Shown: positions 17,206 through 26,605, counted from the stretch's first letter. The stretch is DNA of 64,000 nt from Streptomyces sp. NBC_00287 (GCF_036173105.1 NZ_CP108053.1:6696001-6760000), one strand, 5' to 3'. Translations and numbers: made by a program. The notes: a model not told the origin generated them from the letters alone.

Positions 17206-17763
17206 GTGATCGAAGAGACCCTCCTCGAGGCCGAGGAGAAGATGGAGAAGGCCGTCGTGGTCGCCAAGGAGGACTTCGCCGCGATCCGCACCGGCCGTGC
17301 GCACCCGGCGATGTTCAACAAGATCGTGGCCGACTACTACGGCGCGCCGACGCCGATCAACCAGCTGGCTTCGTTCTCCGTGCCGGAGCCGCGCATGGCG
17401 GTCGTGACCCCGTTCGACAAGACCGCGCTGCGCAATATCGAGCAGGCGATCCGCGACTCCGACCTGGGCGTCAACCCGAGCAACGACGGCAACATCATCC
17501 GTGTGGTGTTCCCCGAGCTCACCGAGGAGCGCCGCCGCGACTACATCAAGGTCGCCAAGGGCAAGGCCGAGGACGCGCGCGTGTCCATCCGCTCGGTGCG
17601 CCGCAAGGCCAAGGACGCGATCGACAAGCTGATCAAGGACGGCGAGGTCGGCGAGGACGAGGGCCGCCGTGCGGAGAAGGAACTCGACGACTCCACCCAC
17701 AAGTACGTGGCGCAGGTGGACGAGCTCCTGAAGCACAAGGAAGCGGAGCTGCTCGAGGTCTGA
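17206..17763 (+). CDS. frr: Ribosome recycling factor
   Basis: 185 residues, the standard length. It splits post-termination ribosomes with EF-G. MIEETLLEAEEKMEKAVVVA and IRTGRAHPAMFNKI are typical of the family. GTG 17206 has AGGAGC about 6 bp upstream; GTG 17203 is the alternative. The stop overlaps the cdsA ATG (TGATG). Confidence 0.97.
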   Translation: MIEETLLEAEEKMEKAVVVAKEDFAAIRTGRAHPAMFNKIVADYYGAPTPINQLASFSVPEPRMAVVTPFDKTALRNIEQAIRDSDLGVNPSNDGNIIRVVFPELTEERRRDYIKVAKGKAEDARVSIRSVRRKAKDAIDKLIKDGEVGEDEGRRAEKELDDSTHKYVAQVDELLKHKEAELLEV

Positions 17764-18896
17764 TGAACGACTCTTCCTGGGGAGCGCCGCCACAAGCCGG
17801 GTACTGGGGGCCGTCCGACCAGGGGCCTGTCCAGGGGGCTGCCCCGGCGGGTCCCGCGTACGATGCGCCTGAGGCGCAGCACACTCGCCCCATGCCCATC
17901 GTGCCCGACGGACCCGCCGTACCTCGATACGGCGACGACCAGGATGACGACCGGGGGGCCGCTCGGCTGAGTGGCCCCTTGTTCCGCGACGAGACGCCGC
18001 GGGCGCACACCCACGGGAACGCGCCGCAGAATCCGGAGCCCATGCACGACGCCCCGCAGCCGGCGCCCCGACCTCAGAAGAAGAGCGCCGGGCGCGATCT
18101 GGGTGCGGCGATAGGGGTCGGTATCGGGCTCGGCGCGGTGATCGTCGCCTCGCTGTTCGTCTACAAGGCCGTGTTCGTCGGCGTCGTGGCCGTCGCCGTC
18201 GTCGTGGGTCTGTGGGAGCTGACCAAGCGGCTCGACGAGCGCAAGGGCATCAGAGCGCCGCTCGTACCGCTCGCGGTCGGCGGTGCGGCGATGGTCGTCG
18301 CCGGTTACGTCCGAGGCGCCGAGGGCGCCTGGGTGGCGATGGCGCTCACCGCGCTGGCCGTACTGGTCTGGCGGATGACGGAACCGCCGGAGGGCTACCT
18401 CAAGGACGTCACCGCCGGCGTCTTCGCGGCCTTCTACGTCCCGTTCCTGGCGACGTTCGTCGCGATGATGCTCACCGCCGACGACGGCCCGGCACGCGTG
18501 CTGACGTTCCTGCTGCTGACGGTGGTCAGCGACACCGGGGCGTACGCGGTCGGCTGGCGCTTCGGCAAGACCAAGCTCGCTCCGCGCATCAGCCCCGGCA
18601 AGACCCGCGAGGGGCTGCTGGGGGCGGTTTCGTTCGCCATGGTCGCCGGCGCGCTGTGCATGCAGTTCCTGATCGACGACGGCACCTGGTGGCAGGGCCT
18701 GCTGCTGGGCCTCGCGGTGGCGGCGAGCGCCACGCTGGGTGACCTCGGCGAGTCGATGATCAAGCGCGACCTGGGCATCAAGGACATGGGCACGCTGCTG
18801 CCGGGACACGGCGGAATCATGGACCGCCTGGACTCCCTGCTGCCCACGGCTCCGGTGGTGTGGCTGCTGCTCGTGCTGTTCGTCGGATCCGGCTGA
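17763..18896 (+). CDS. cdsA: Phosphatidate cytidylyltransferase
   Basis: 377 residues. A hydrophilic Pro/Gly-rich N-terminus of about 105 residues precedes about eight membrane segments. The CDP-alcohol signature near the C-terminus includes GDLGESMIKRDLGIKDMG and LPGHGGIMDRLDS. It makes CDP-diacylglycerol, the precursor of all phospholipids. It is translationally coupled to frr and followed by a strong terminator. Confidence 0.95.
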   Translation: MNDSSWGAPPQAGYWGPSDQGPVQGAAPAGPAYDAPEAQHTRPMPIVPDGPAVPRYGDDQDDDRGAARLSGPLFRDETPRAHTHGNAPQNPEPMHDAPQPAPRPQKKSAGRDLGAAIGVGIGLGAVIVASLFVYKAVFVGVVAVAVVVGLWELTKRLDERKGIRAPLVPLAVGGAAMVVAGYVRGAEGAWVAMALTALAVLVWRMTEPPEGYLKDVTAGVFAAFYVPFLATFVAMMLTADDGPARVLTFLLLTVVSDTGAYAVGWRFGKTKLAPRISPGKTREGLLGAVSFAMVAGALCMQFLIDDGTWWQGLLLGLAVAASATLGDLGESMIKRDLGIKDMGTLLPGHGGIMDRLDSLLPTAPVVWLLLVLFVGSG

Positions 18897-18916
18897 GCCT
18901 CGCACGGACCCCGGAC

Positions 18917-18940
18917 GAGCCCCCGCTTCGGCGGGGGCTC
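18917..18940 (+). terminator. Terminator after cdsA
   Basis: A 10-bp perfect stem, GAGCCCCCGC/GCGGGGGCTC, with a stable TTCG loop, followed by a T-containing stretch. It ends the pyrH-frr-cdsA unit. Confidence 0.85.
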
Positions 18941-19014
18941 GCCTGTTCTGTTGGGCGGTCCGGTGGGACGATTTGGGGTATACGGCGGTGTACGCCCTCA
19001 AAGGGAGTTCAACC

Positions 19015-19464
19015 ATGGCCATCATCCGAGAATCCATCGACGTCGACCGCACACCCGAAGACGTCTACGCGTATATCACCGACCCCTCCCACCTGCCCGA
19101 ATGGCAGCTGAGCGCCGTCAAGGCGGAGCCGCTGGAGGAGGGGCCCGTCCACCCCGGCTCGCGAGTCAAGGTCACCCGTCGCCTCGGCAACCGTGAGTTT
19201 CCGATGACCGTGGAGTTCGACGACCTCGTCCCGGCGCGCAGCTGGGATCTGCACGGGGTCGAGGGGCCCGTCCGGCCCCGTACCCACGGTTCGATCGAAC
19301 CCCTCGACGACGGCCGCCGCTCCCGCGTGACGATAGAGATCGACTTCGAAGGACACGGCCTGGGCAAGGTCCTGGTGCCCCTCGTCGTCCGACCCCAGGT
19401 CCGCAAGGAGCTCCCGAAGGACGAGGCACTCCTCAAGCAGCGGCTGGAGGGGACCACCGCGTAA
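19015..19464 (+). CDS. SRPBCC (polyketide cyclase/dehydrase-like) protein
   Basis: 149 residues. The start MAIIRESIDVDRTPEDVYAY and the following YITDPSHLPEWQ segment fit the START/Bet v1-like fold of SRPBCC proteins, which bind hydrophobic ligands. The ligand is unknown. AGGGAG lies 7 bp before the ATG. It stands between cdsA and rlmN with no obvious partner. Confidence 0.85.
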   Translation: MAIIRESIDVDRTPEDVYAYITDPSHLPEWQLSAVKAEPLEEGPVHPGSRVKVTRRLGNREFPMTVEFDDLVPARSWDLHGVEGPVRPRTHGSIEPLDDGRRSRVTIEIDFEGHGLGKVLVPLVVRPQVRKELPKDEALLKQRLEGTTA

Positions 19465-19549
19465 ATCCACGGCGTAAGACCAGCGCGTAAGACCACCGGG
19501 AAACGGGCGGCCCTGGCCACACCATTCGATCTGCGACACTGGTACGGCC

Positions 19550-20656
19550 ATGCCTAAGCCCGGAGAACTCACATTCGTCGCCCCGCGCGGAGCCAAGAAG
19601 CCGCCGCGGCACCTTGCCGATCTTTCGCCCGCCGAGCGTAAGGACGCCGTCGCGGCGGTCGGGGAGAAGCCGTTTCGTGCCAAGCAGCTCTCGCAGCACT
19701 ACTTCGCGCGGTACACCCACGACCCCGAGCAGTGGACCGACATCCCCGCCGGGTCGCGCGGCAAGCTGCGCGAGGAGCTGTTCCCTGAGCTGATGACGGT
19801 CGTACGGCATCTGTCGACCGACGAGGGGACCACCCGCAAGACGCTGTGGCGGCTGTTCGACGGGACGCTCGTCGAGTCCGTGCTGATGCGGTACCCGGAC
19901 CGGGTCACCATGTGCATCAGCTCGCAGGCGGGGTGCGGGATGAACTGCCCCTTCTGCGCCACCGGGCAGGCCGGGCTCGACCGGAATCTGTCCACCGCCG
20001 AGATCGTCCATCAGATCGTCGACGGTATGCGCGCGCTCCGGGACGGTGAGGTGCCCGGGGGTCCGTCGCGGCTCTCCAACATCGTCTTCATGGGCATGGG
20101 CGAACCGCTCGCCAACTACAACCGGGTCGTGGGCGCCATCCGGCGGCTCACCGACGCCGAGCCGGACGGGCTCGGGCTGTCCCAGCGCGGGATCACCGTG
20201 TCGACGGTCGGGCTCGTGCCCGCCATCCACCGGTTCTCCGACGAGGGCTTCAAGTGCCGGCTGGCGATCTCGCTGCACGCGCCCGACGACGAGCTGCGCG
20301 ACACCCTCGTCCCCGTGAACACCCGCTGGAAGGTCCGCGAGGTCCTCGACGCCGGGTTCGAGTACTCCGCCAAGTCGGGGCGCCGGCTGTCCATCGAGTA
20401 CGCGCTCATCCGGGACATCAACGACCAGGCCTGGCGAGGCGACCGGCTCGGGCGGATGCTCAAGGGCAGGCCCGTGCATGTGAATCTGATTCCGCTGAAC
20501 CCGACTCCGGGCTCCAAGTGGACCGCCTCCCGGCCGGAGGACGAGAAGGCGTTCGTCGAGGCCATCGCCTCGCACGGAGTGCCGGTGACGATCCGGGACA
20601 CCCGTGGTCAGGAGATCGACGGGGCCTGCGGTCAGCTCGCGGCCACCGAGCGGTAG
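19550..20656 (+). CDS. rlmN: 23S rRNA/tRNA adenine-C2 methyltransferase RlmN
   Basis: 368 residues. This radical-SAM enzyme makes m2A2503 in 23S rRNA and m2A37 in tRNA. The iron-sulfur cluster cysteines are in CGMNCPFC (C129, C133, C136). The two catalytic cysteines fit C122 (MCISS) and C360 (GACGQL). There is no ribosome binding site, and GACACT lies 9-10 nt upstream, so the mRNA may be leaderless. Confidence 0.95.
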   Translation: MPKPGELTFVAPRGAKKPPRHLADLSPAERKDAVAAVGEKPFRAKQLSQHYFARYTHDPEQWTDIPAGSRGKLREELFPELMTVVRHLSTDEGTTRKTLWRLFDGTLVESVLMRYPDRVTMCISSQAGCGMNCPFCATGQAGLDRNLSTAEIVHQIVDGMRALRDGEVPGGPSRLSNIVFMGMGEPLANYNRVVGAIRRLTDAEPDGLGLSQRGITVSTVGLVPAIHRFSDEGFKCRLAISLHAPDDELRDTLVPVNTRWKVREVLDAGFEYSAKSGRRLSIEYALIRDINDQAWRGDRLGRMLKGRPVHVNLIPLNPTPGSKWTASRPEDEKAFVEAIASHGVPVTIRDTRGQEIDGACGQLAATER

Positions 20657-20681
20657 TCTGATCGTCGTACATCTTCAATAT

Positions 20682-20773
20682 CCGACAGGGGAGCGCGACA
20701 GCGCTGAGAGTGCGGCGATCGGGCCGCAGACCCTCTGAACCTCGCCCAGGTCATTCTGGGTAGGAAGTTCGGT
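20682..20773 (+). promoter_or_regulatory. TPP riboswitch (THI element)
   Basis: Conserved THI-box blocks occur in order: AGGGGAGC, GCTGAGAG, a variable GC-rich stem, GACCCTCTGAACCT and GTAGGAAG. The CTGAGA and the GACCC-TGAACCT blocks are the pyrimidine-sensing and pyrophosphate-sensing signatures. The riboswitch ends 8 bp before the GTG of thiB, so it probably works by hiding the ribosome binding site when thiamine pyrophosphate is bound. Confidence 0.93.
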
Positions 20774-20780
20774 CATCACC

Positions 20781-21857
20781 GTGAACAACAAGAAGTATCC
20801 GGCTGTCTGCGTAGGCCTCGGTCTCGTCCTGCTGTCCGCGTGCGGGTCGTCCGACGACGGAGAGTCCTCCAGGGGCTCCAAGACCGTCACCCTCGTGAGC
20901 CACGACTCGTGGGCCGTGTCCAAGGACGTCCTCGCCGCCTTCGAGAAGGAGTCCGGCTACCAGGTCAAGGTCCTGGAGGACGGCGACGCCGGGCAGGCCG
21001 TCAACAAGGCCATCCTCACCAAGGACAACCCGCAGGGCGACGTCTTCTTCGGCGTCGACAACACCCTGCTGTCCCGGGCCCTCGACAACGGGCTCTTCCA
21101 GTCGTACGAGGCGAAGGGCTCCGACCTGATCCTGCCGGAGTACCGGGCCGACGAGGACAAGCACCGCGTCACGCCCGTCGACACCGGCGACATCTGCGTC
21201 AACTACGACAAGCAGTACTTCGAGGACCACAAGCTGACCCCGCCGTCCTCCTTCGACGACCTGATCAAGCCGGAGTACAAGAACCTCCTGGTCACCGAGA
21301 ATGCCTCCACCTCCTCACCGGGTCTCGGCTTCCTGCTCGGCACCGCCGCGCAGTACGGCGACGACGGCTGGCAGGACTACTGGAAGAAGCTCAAGGCCAA
21401 CGGCGTCAAGGTCGTCGACGGCTGGGAGCAGGCCTACAACGAGGAGTTCTCCGGCTCCGCCGGCGGCAAGGCCGCGAAGGCCGACCGGCCGCTCGTCGTC
21501 TCGTACGCCTCCTCGCCGCCCGCCGAGGTGATCTACGGCGACCCGAAGCCGACCACCGCGCCCACCGGGGTCGCGGAGGGCACCTGCTTCCGGCAGGTGG
21601 AGTACGCGGGACTGCTGAGCAACGCCGAGAACACCGAGGGCGGCAAGGCACTCCTCGACTTCATGCTCACCAAGACCTTCCAGGACGACATGCCGCTGAA
21701 CATGTTCGTCTACCCGGTGCGTGAAGGCGCCCAGGTGCCCGAGGAGTTCACCGAGTACGGCCCGCTGGCCGAGGACCCCGAGACCATGGACCCGGCCAAG
21801 ATCGCCGCCAACCGTGACGACTGGGTCAAGTCATGGACGTCGCTGGTACTGAAGTAG
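20781..21857 (+). CDS. thiB: Thiamine ABC transporter substrate-binding lipoprotein
   Basis: 358 residues. A lipoprotein signal ends in LLSAC (lipidated C21). The body resembles ThiB-type (family 1/6) binding proteins: SHDSWAVSKDVLAAFEKESG, then GDVFFGVDNTLLSRAL. The upstream TPP riboswitch supports thiamine as ligand. GTG start. Its last 25 bp overlap thiP, so the two are coupled. Confidence 0.92.
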   Translation: MNNKKYPAVCVGLGLVLLSACGSSDDGESSRGSKTVTLVSHDSWAVSKDVLAAFEKESGYQVKVLEDGDAGQAVNKAILTKDNPQGDVFFGVDNTLLSRALDNGLFQSYEAKGSDLILPEYRADEDKHRVTPVDTGDICVNYDKQYFEDHKLTPPSSFDDLIKPEYKNLLVTENASTSSPGLGFLLGTAAQYGDDGWQDYWKKLKANGVKVVDGWEQAYNEEFSGSAGGKAAKADRPLVVSYASSPPAEVIYGDPKPTTAPTGVAEGTCFRQVEYAGLLSNAENTEGGKALLDFMLTKTFQDDMPLNMFVYPVREGAQVPEEFTEYGPLAEDPETMDPAKIAANRDDWVKSWTSLVLK

Positions 21858-23494
21858 CCCGCCGCGGAAGGTACGCGGCGCGGCTCGGCCTCATGGCCCT
21901 GCCCGTCGCGTTCTTCGGCGTCTTCTTCGCCTACCCCGTCGCCGCGATCGTCGCGCGCGGTCTGCGGGTCGACGGGGTCTGGCAGCTCGGCCGGATCGGG
22001 GATGTCCTGACCCAGCCGGACATCCGGCACGTCCTGTGGTTCACCACCTGGCAGGCCCTCGCCTCCACCGCGCTGACCCTGCTGGTCGCGCTGCCCGGCG
22101 CGTATGTGTTCGCCCGCTACGACTTCCCCGGCAAGCAGATCCTGCGGGCCGTGGTGACGGTGCCGTTCGTGCTGCCGACGGTCGTCGTCGGTACGGCCTT
22201 CCTGGCGCTCGTCGGACGTGGCGGACTGCTCGACGAGTGGTGGGGCGTACGGCTGGACACGACCGTGTGGGCGATCCTGCTGGCGCATGTCTTCTTCAAC
22301 TACGCGGTCGTCGTGCGCACCGTCGGCGGGCTCTGGGCGCAGCTCGATCCTCGGCAGGAGGAGGCGGCGCGGATGCTCGGGGCGTCACCTCTGAAGGCCT
22401 GGCGGCAGGTCACCCTTCCGGCGCTGGGCCCCGCCGTGGCCGCCGCCACCCTGATGGTCTTCCTGTTCACCTTCACCTCCTTCGGTGTCGTGCAGATCCT
22501 CGGCGGCCCGACCTTCTCCACCCTCGAAGTGGAGATCTACCGCCAGACCTCCGAGATCTTCGACCTGCCCACGGCCGCGGTACTGACGATCATCCAGTTC
22601 GTGGCGGTGAGTGCGATCCTCGCGCTGCACGCGTGGACGGTACGGCGCAGGGAGAGCGCGCTCCGGCTGGTGGACGCGTCGGTCACCGCCCGCCGTCCGC
22701 GCGGGGCCGGGCAGTGGGCGCTGCTGGCCGGGGTCCTCGCCTCCATCGCCGTACTGATCGTCCTGCCGCTCGCCGTGCTCGTGCAGCGCTCTCTCGACGC
22801 GCCCGACTTCGCCTACTACCGGGCCCTGACCAGCGGCGACAGCGGAGTCTTCCTGGTGCCGCCGATCGAGGCGATCGGGAACTCGCTGGAGTACGCCGTC
22901 GTCGCCACCGTCATCGCCGTGCTGATCGGAGGCCTCGCCGCCGCCGCGCTGACCCGGCGGGACGCGGGCCGGTTCGTACGTGGATTCGACGCGCTGCTGA
23001 TGCTGCCGCTCGGGGTGTCCGCGGTAACCGTCGGGTTCGGGTTTCTGATCGCCCTGGACGAGCCGCCGCTGGATCTGCGGGCCAGCTGGATCCTGGTGCC
23101 GCTCGCACAGGCGCTGGTCGGCGTGCCCTTTGTCGTACGGACCATGCTGCCGGTGCTGCGCGCCGTCGATCACCGGTTGCGGGAGGCTGCGGCTGTGCTG
23201 GGGGCGTCGCCCTGGCGGGTGTGGCGGGAGGTGGATCTGCCCATGGTGCGGCGGGCCTTGCTGATCGCCGCCGGGTTCGCCTTCGCGGTGTCGCTGGGGG
23301 AGTTCGGGGCGACCGTGTTCATCGCGCGGCCGGACAATCCGACGCTGCCGGTCGCCGTGGCCAAGCTGCTCGGGCGGGCCGGGCAGCTCAACTACGGCCA
23401 GGCGATGGCCCTTTCGACGATTCTGATGGTGGTGTGCGCGGTGGCGCTGCTGGTGCTGGAGCGGCTGCGGACGGATCGGACGGGGGAGTTCTGA
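21833..23494 (+). CDS. thiP: Thiamine ABC transporter permease (duplicated)
   Basis: 553 residues with about 12 membrane segments, built as two tandem permease halves. Each half has an EAA-type loop: EEAARMLGASPLKAWRQVTL, and REAAAVLGASPWRVWREVDL. This fused arrangement is typical of ThiP. The ATG lies within the end of thiB, and the stop overlaps the ATPase ATG (TGATG). Confidence 0.92.
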   Translation: MDVAGTEVARRGRYAARLGLMALPVAFFGVFFAYPVAAIVARGLRVDGVWQLGRIGDVLTQPDIRHVLWFTTWQALASTALTLLVALPGAYVFARYDFPGKQILRAVVTVPFVLPTVVVGTAFLALVGRGGLLDEWWGVRLDTTVWAILLAHVFFNYAVVVRTVGGLWAQLDPRQEEAARMLGASPLKAWRQVTLPALGPAVAAATLMVFLFTFTSFGVVQILGGPTFSTLEVEIYRQTSEIFDLPTAAVLTIIQFVAVSAILALHAWTVRRRESALRLVDASVTARRPRGAGQWALLAGVLASIAVLIVLPLAVLVQRSLDAPDFAYYRALTSGDSGVFLVPPIEAIGNSLEYAVVATVIAVLIGGLAAAALTRRDAGRFVRGFDALLMLPLGVSAVTVGFGFLIALDEPPLDLRASWILVPLAQALVGVPFVVRTMLPVLRAVDHRLREAAAVLGASPWRVWREVDLPMVRRALLIAAGFAFAVSLGEFGATVFIARPDNPTLPVAVAKLLGRAGQLNYGQAMALSTILMVVCAVALLVLERLRTDRTGEF

Positions 23495-24513
23495 TGCTCT
23501 TGAGCCTTGAGGACGCGACTGTGCGGTTCGCTGGGCGGGCCGTGCTCGACGCCGTGGATCTGTCGGTCGCCGAGCACGAGGTGGTGTGTGTCCTCGGGCC
23601 CAGCGGCAGCGGGAAGTCGACGCTGCTGCGGGCGGTGGCCGGGCTGCAAGCCCTCGACGCCGGGCGGGTGTTGCTCGACGGGCGCGACCAGAAGGGCATC
23701 CCCGCGCATCGGCGTGGGGTCGGGCTGATGTTCCAGGACCATCAGCTCTTTCCGCAGCGGGACGCGGGCGGGAACGTCGCCTTCGGACTGCGGATGCACG
23801 GGGCGTCGAAGCGGCAACAGGCCGACCGAATCCAGGAGTTGCTCGAACTCGTCGGCCTTCCTGGTGCCGCGGGCCGGGCCGTCGCCGCCCTTTCCGGCGG
23901 GGAGCAGCAGCGGGTGGCGCTGGCCCGTGCGCTGGCGCCGAGGCCCCGGCTGCTGATGCTCGACGAGCCGCTCGGACAGCTCGACCGCTCGCTGCGGGAG
24001 CGGCTGGTGGTGGAACTGCGGGAGCTGTTCAGCGAGTTGGGCACGACGGTGCTGGCCGTCACGCACGACCAGGGCGAGGCCTTCGCGCTCGCCGACCGGG
24101 TCGTGGTGATGCGGGACGGACGGATCGCCCAGGCCGGTACGCCACTTGAGGTGTGGCAGCGGCCGGCCGACGAGTTCGTGGCTCGCTTCCTCGGCTTCGA
24201 CAACGTGGTTCCGGCGACCGTCGCAGGGCAGGCCGCCGACACCCCCTGGGGCAAGCTGCCGGTGCCCGACGACACCGCCGAGGGCGCCCGCACGCTCCTC
24301 GTCCGGCCCGCCGGGGTCCGCCTGGTGGCTGCCGAACAGGGCCTTCGCTGCACGGTCGCCGCGCGCACCTTCAAGGGCACCCATGTCGCCGTACACCTGC
24401 AACCCGAGGACGCGCCCCGGCTGGAGGCCGCGTGCGCGCTCAGGGAGGCGCCGGAGGTCGGGGACGAGGTCGGGGTGGAGTTCGACGTGGAAGAGATCGT
24501 GGTGCTCGGCTGA
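23494..24513 (+). CDS. thiQ: Thiamine ABC transporter ATPase
   Basis: 339 residues. Walker A GPSGSGKST, Q-loop MFQDHQLFP, signature LSGGEQQR, Walker B LLMLDEP and switch His in VTHDQ are all present. A C-terminal TOBE-like extension (about residues 250-339) makes it longer than enteric ThiQ (about 230 residues). It is the last gene of the riboswitch-controlled operon. Confidence 0.9.
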   Translation: MLLSLEDATVRFAGRAVLDAVDLSVAEHEVVCVLGPSGSGKSTLLRAVAGLQALDAGRVLLDGRDQKGIPAHRRGVGLMFQDHQLFPQRDAGGNVAFGLRMHGASKRQQADRIQELLELVGLPGAAGRAVAALSGGEQQRVALARALAPRPRLLMLDEPLGQLDRSLRERLVVELRELFSELGTTVLAVTHDQGEAFALADRVVVMRDGRIAQAGTPLEVWQRPADEFVARFLGFDNVVPATVAGQAADTPWGKLPVPDDTAEGARTLLVRPAGVRLVAAEQGLRCTVAARTFKGTHVAVHLQPEDAPRLEAACALREAPEVGDEVGVEFDVEEIVVLG

Positions 24514-24611
24514 TCGGCTGGTCGTGGCTGACGGGTTACGTCGGCTTCCAGTGCCCGGAGCTGGAGCGGGCCACCTTCCGGTGAACCCCGGGTGATGGCC
24601 CGCTCCGAGGG

Positions 24612-25307
24612 TCAGCGCGTGCTGCGCTTGCGCAGGCCGAAGAAGACGGCGCCGCCGCCGACCGCGACCAGGGCGACCGCGATGCCCGCGATCAGACCGG
24701 TGTTGGAGTCGGCACCGGTCTCGGCGAGGTTGGACTCACCGGCCGGGGACGGGACGTTGCTGGCGGTGTCCGCCGGGGCGGTGCTGTCGCCCTCCGAGGG
24801 TGAGGGGACCGGGGTCTCCTCGGCCGGGGTGGAGGCGGAGTCCGACGGTGTCGCGGTCGGCGTGGGGCTGTCCGACGGGGCCGGGGTGTCCTCCTCCTTC
24901 TTGCAGGCCGTGGACGGGGTCGTCAGGTTCGGCTTGATGTCCTCGTCGACCTGGTTGCCGGCCTTGACGTGGATCCGGTACTCCGCGTTCGGCTTCCAGT
25001 CCTCGGCGAAGGTGATGGTGACACCTTCGCGCGAGCCCTCGACCACCTGCTCGCCGACCTTCTTCAGATCGGCGCCGTTGTTCTGGAGGTAGACGGTGAC
25101 GGTGGCCGGGACGCCGGTCGGGTCCACGTCGGTGACGGTGATGACACCGTTGTCGCCGTCGCACTTGGCTTCGGCGGAGAACTCGTTGATGTTGCACGCG
25201 AACGCGTTGCCGCCGACGCCGAGCGCGAGCGCGGCCGAGGCGGAGGCGATACCGAGCACGCGAGCGGAGCGGGCGACGGTACGGCGGGGTATGGACAGGA
25301 CTGCCAC
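24612..25307 (-). CDS. LAxTG-anchored cell-wall surface protein
   Basis: 231 residues. A signal peptide (cut near NAFAC) is followed by a beta-rich domain (about residues 38-135) and a Pro/Ser/Thr/Glu-rich spacer. The C-terminal sorting signal is LAETG, a hydrophobic segment and the basic tail RKRSTR. LAxTG is the preferred motif of class E sortases in Streptomyces. The domain has three cysteines and no known family that I recognise. GTG start with GAAGGA upstream. It converges on the thiamine operon. Confidence 0.85.
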   Translation of the reverse strand: MAVLSIPRRTVARSARVLGIASASAALALGVGGNAFACNINEFSAEAKCDGDNGVITVTDVDPTGVPATVTVYLQNNGADLKKVGEQVVEGSREGVTITFAEDWKPNAEYRIHVKAGNQVDEDIKPNLTTPSTACKKEEDTPAPSDSPTPTATPSDSASTPAEETPVPSPSEGDSTAPADTASNVPSPAGESNLAETGADSNTGLIAGIAVALVAVGGGAVFFGLRKRSTR

Positions 25308-25457
25308 GTTGGTCCTTCACATGTTGCGCATATGCGGGGGGTTGAGGGAGCGAAGACGCACCGGCATCTCCACTCCCAAGAGGCTCACAGGTTTATAAGC
25401 GCTGCGTAAGTAGTGTCAACGCATATGCGGGCCAAGGACCTTGGCTTTGCCCGCTTA

Positions 25458-26579
25458 TTAACCGCCGAGACGTTTCAGTGCCTCCGGAGCCTCCTCGATC
25501 CGGTCGACCAAGGCGATACGGGACTCCATCGACCGCTCCCGCGCAAGCGCCTGGAGCAGCGGCCACGTCGGCAGCTTCTCCGTCCAGTGCGCCCGGTTCA
25601 CCAGCACCATCGGCGTGGGCTCGCCCCGGGACTCGTAGTAGTTCGGCGTCGCGTTGTCGAAGATCTCCTGTACGGTGCCGGCGGCGCCCGGCAGGAACAC
25701 GACGCCCGCGTTGGAGCGGGCCAGCAGACCGTCCTCGCGGGTGGCGTTGGCGAAGTACTTGGCGATGTGCGCGGCGAAGGCGTTCGGCGGCTCATGGCCG
25801 TAGAACCAGGTCGGGATGCCGATGGAGCCGCCGCCCTTGGGCCAGCGGGTGCGCACCTCGAAGGCCGCGGCCGCCCAGTTGGTGATGGACGGGGTGAACT
25901 TCGGTTCCTTGGCGAGGAGTTGGAGCGCCTCGGTGAGCATCGCGTCGTTGAACGGGGCGGCGTACGCGCCGAGGTTCGCCGCCTCCATCGCGCCCGGGCC
26001 GCCGCCGGTGGCCACCGTGAAGCCCTCGCGGGTCAGCTCCCGGCCGAGGCGGGCGGCACCGGCGTAGGCCTCCGTGCCGCGGGCCATCGCGTGGCCGCCC
26101 ATGACACCCACGACCCTTGCCCCGCGCAGGAGTTCGTCGAGCGCGTCGGAGACGGCGTCGTCGTGGATCGAGCGGAGCATCGACGCGAATATGTCGCCGT
26201 CGGCCTTGGTCCGCTGGAACCAGGCGTAGGAGAGGGCGTCGGGTGTGTGCTCGTACCCCTTGTCGAGTCCGGCGAAGAGTTCGTCCGGCGAGTAGAGCAG
26301 GCCCCGGTACGGGTCGAAGGGCAGGTCCGGGACCGGCGGGAAGACCATGGCGCCGTCCGCGCGGATCTTCACGGCCGCGTCCTCGCGCATCGGGCAGCCG
26401 AGGAAGACGGCACCCGCCGTGTCCGTGGTGAGCAACTCGCGGGTGCGGTCCGTCAGATCGACGGCCTGGATCCGGTATCCCGCGAGCGTGCCGCGGGCCG
26501 AGACGGTGGCGTCGAACTCCTGGAGCGTCTCGATCTCACGGTCGTTGTGGTGGGCCGCATGGGCGGGCATCGTCTGCAC
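25458..26579 (-). CDS. LOG family protein (Rossmann nucleotide-binding)
   Basis: 373 residues. The second half has the LOG/lysine-decarboxylase-like fold: VVGVMGGHAMARG, VATGGGPGAMEAANLGAY, and FLPGAAGTVQEIFD in place of the usual PGGxGTxxE. The N-terminal 150 residues are an extension of unknown role. Short LOG proteins release cytokinin bases from nucleotides, but this longer type is uncharacterised. GTG 26579 has no ribosome binding site and fits a leaderless mRNA. Confidence 0.8.
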   Translation of the reverse strand: MQTMPAHAAHHNDREIETLQEFDATVSARGTLAGYRIQAVDLTDRTRELLTTDTAGAVFLGCPMREDAAVKIRADGAMVFPPVPDLPFDPYRGLLYSPDELFAGLDKGYEHTPDALSYAWFQRTKADGDIFASMLRSIHDDAVSDALDELLRGARVVGVMGGHAMARGTEAYAGAARLGRELTREGFTVATGGGPGAMEAANLGAYAAPFNDAMLTEALQLLAKEPKFTPSITNWAAAAFEVRTRWPKGGGSIGIPTWFYGHEPPNAFAAHIAKYFANATREDGLLARSNAGVVFLPGAAGTVQEIFDNATPNYYESRGEPTPMVLVNRAHWTEKLPTWPLLQALARERSMESRIALVDRIEEAPEALKRLGG

Positions 26580-26585
26580 GCGCCC

Positions 26586-26591
26586 ATGCTA
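26586..26591 (-). promoter_or_regulatory. Putative -10 of a leaderless LOG-family gene
   Basis: Read on the minus strand, TAGCAT is followed by GGGCGC and then the GTG start at 26579. This spacing of 6 nt would place transcription initiation at the start codon. Confidence 0.45.
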
Positions 26592-26605
26592 GACACGGCG
26601 GCTGT

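Noticed and set aside
22036..23493. Plus-strand extension of the thiamine ATPase frame by about 480 codons
   Set aside because: It overlaps thiP in another frame, and its translation is Arg/Ala-rich. ATG 23494 has an ideal TGATG coupling with thiP.
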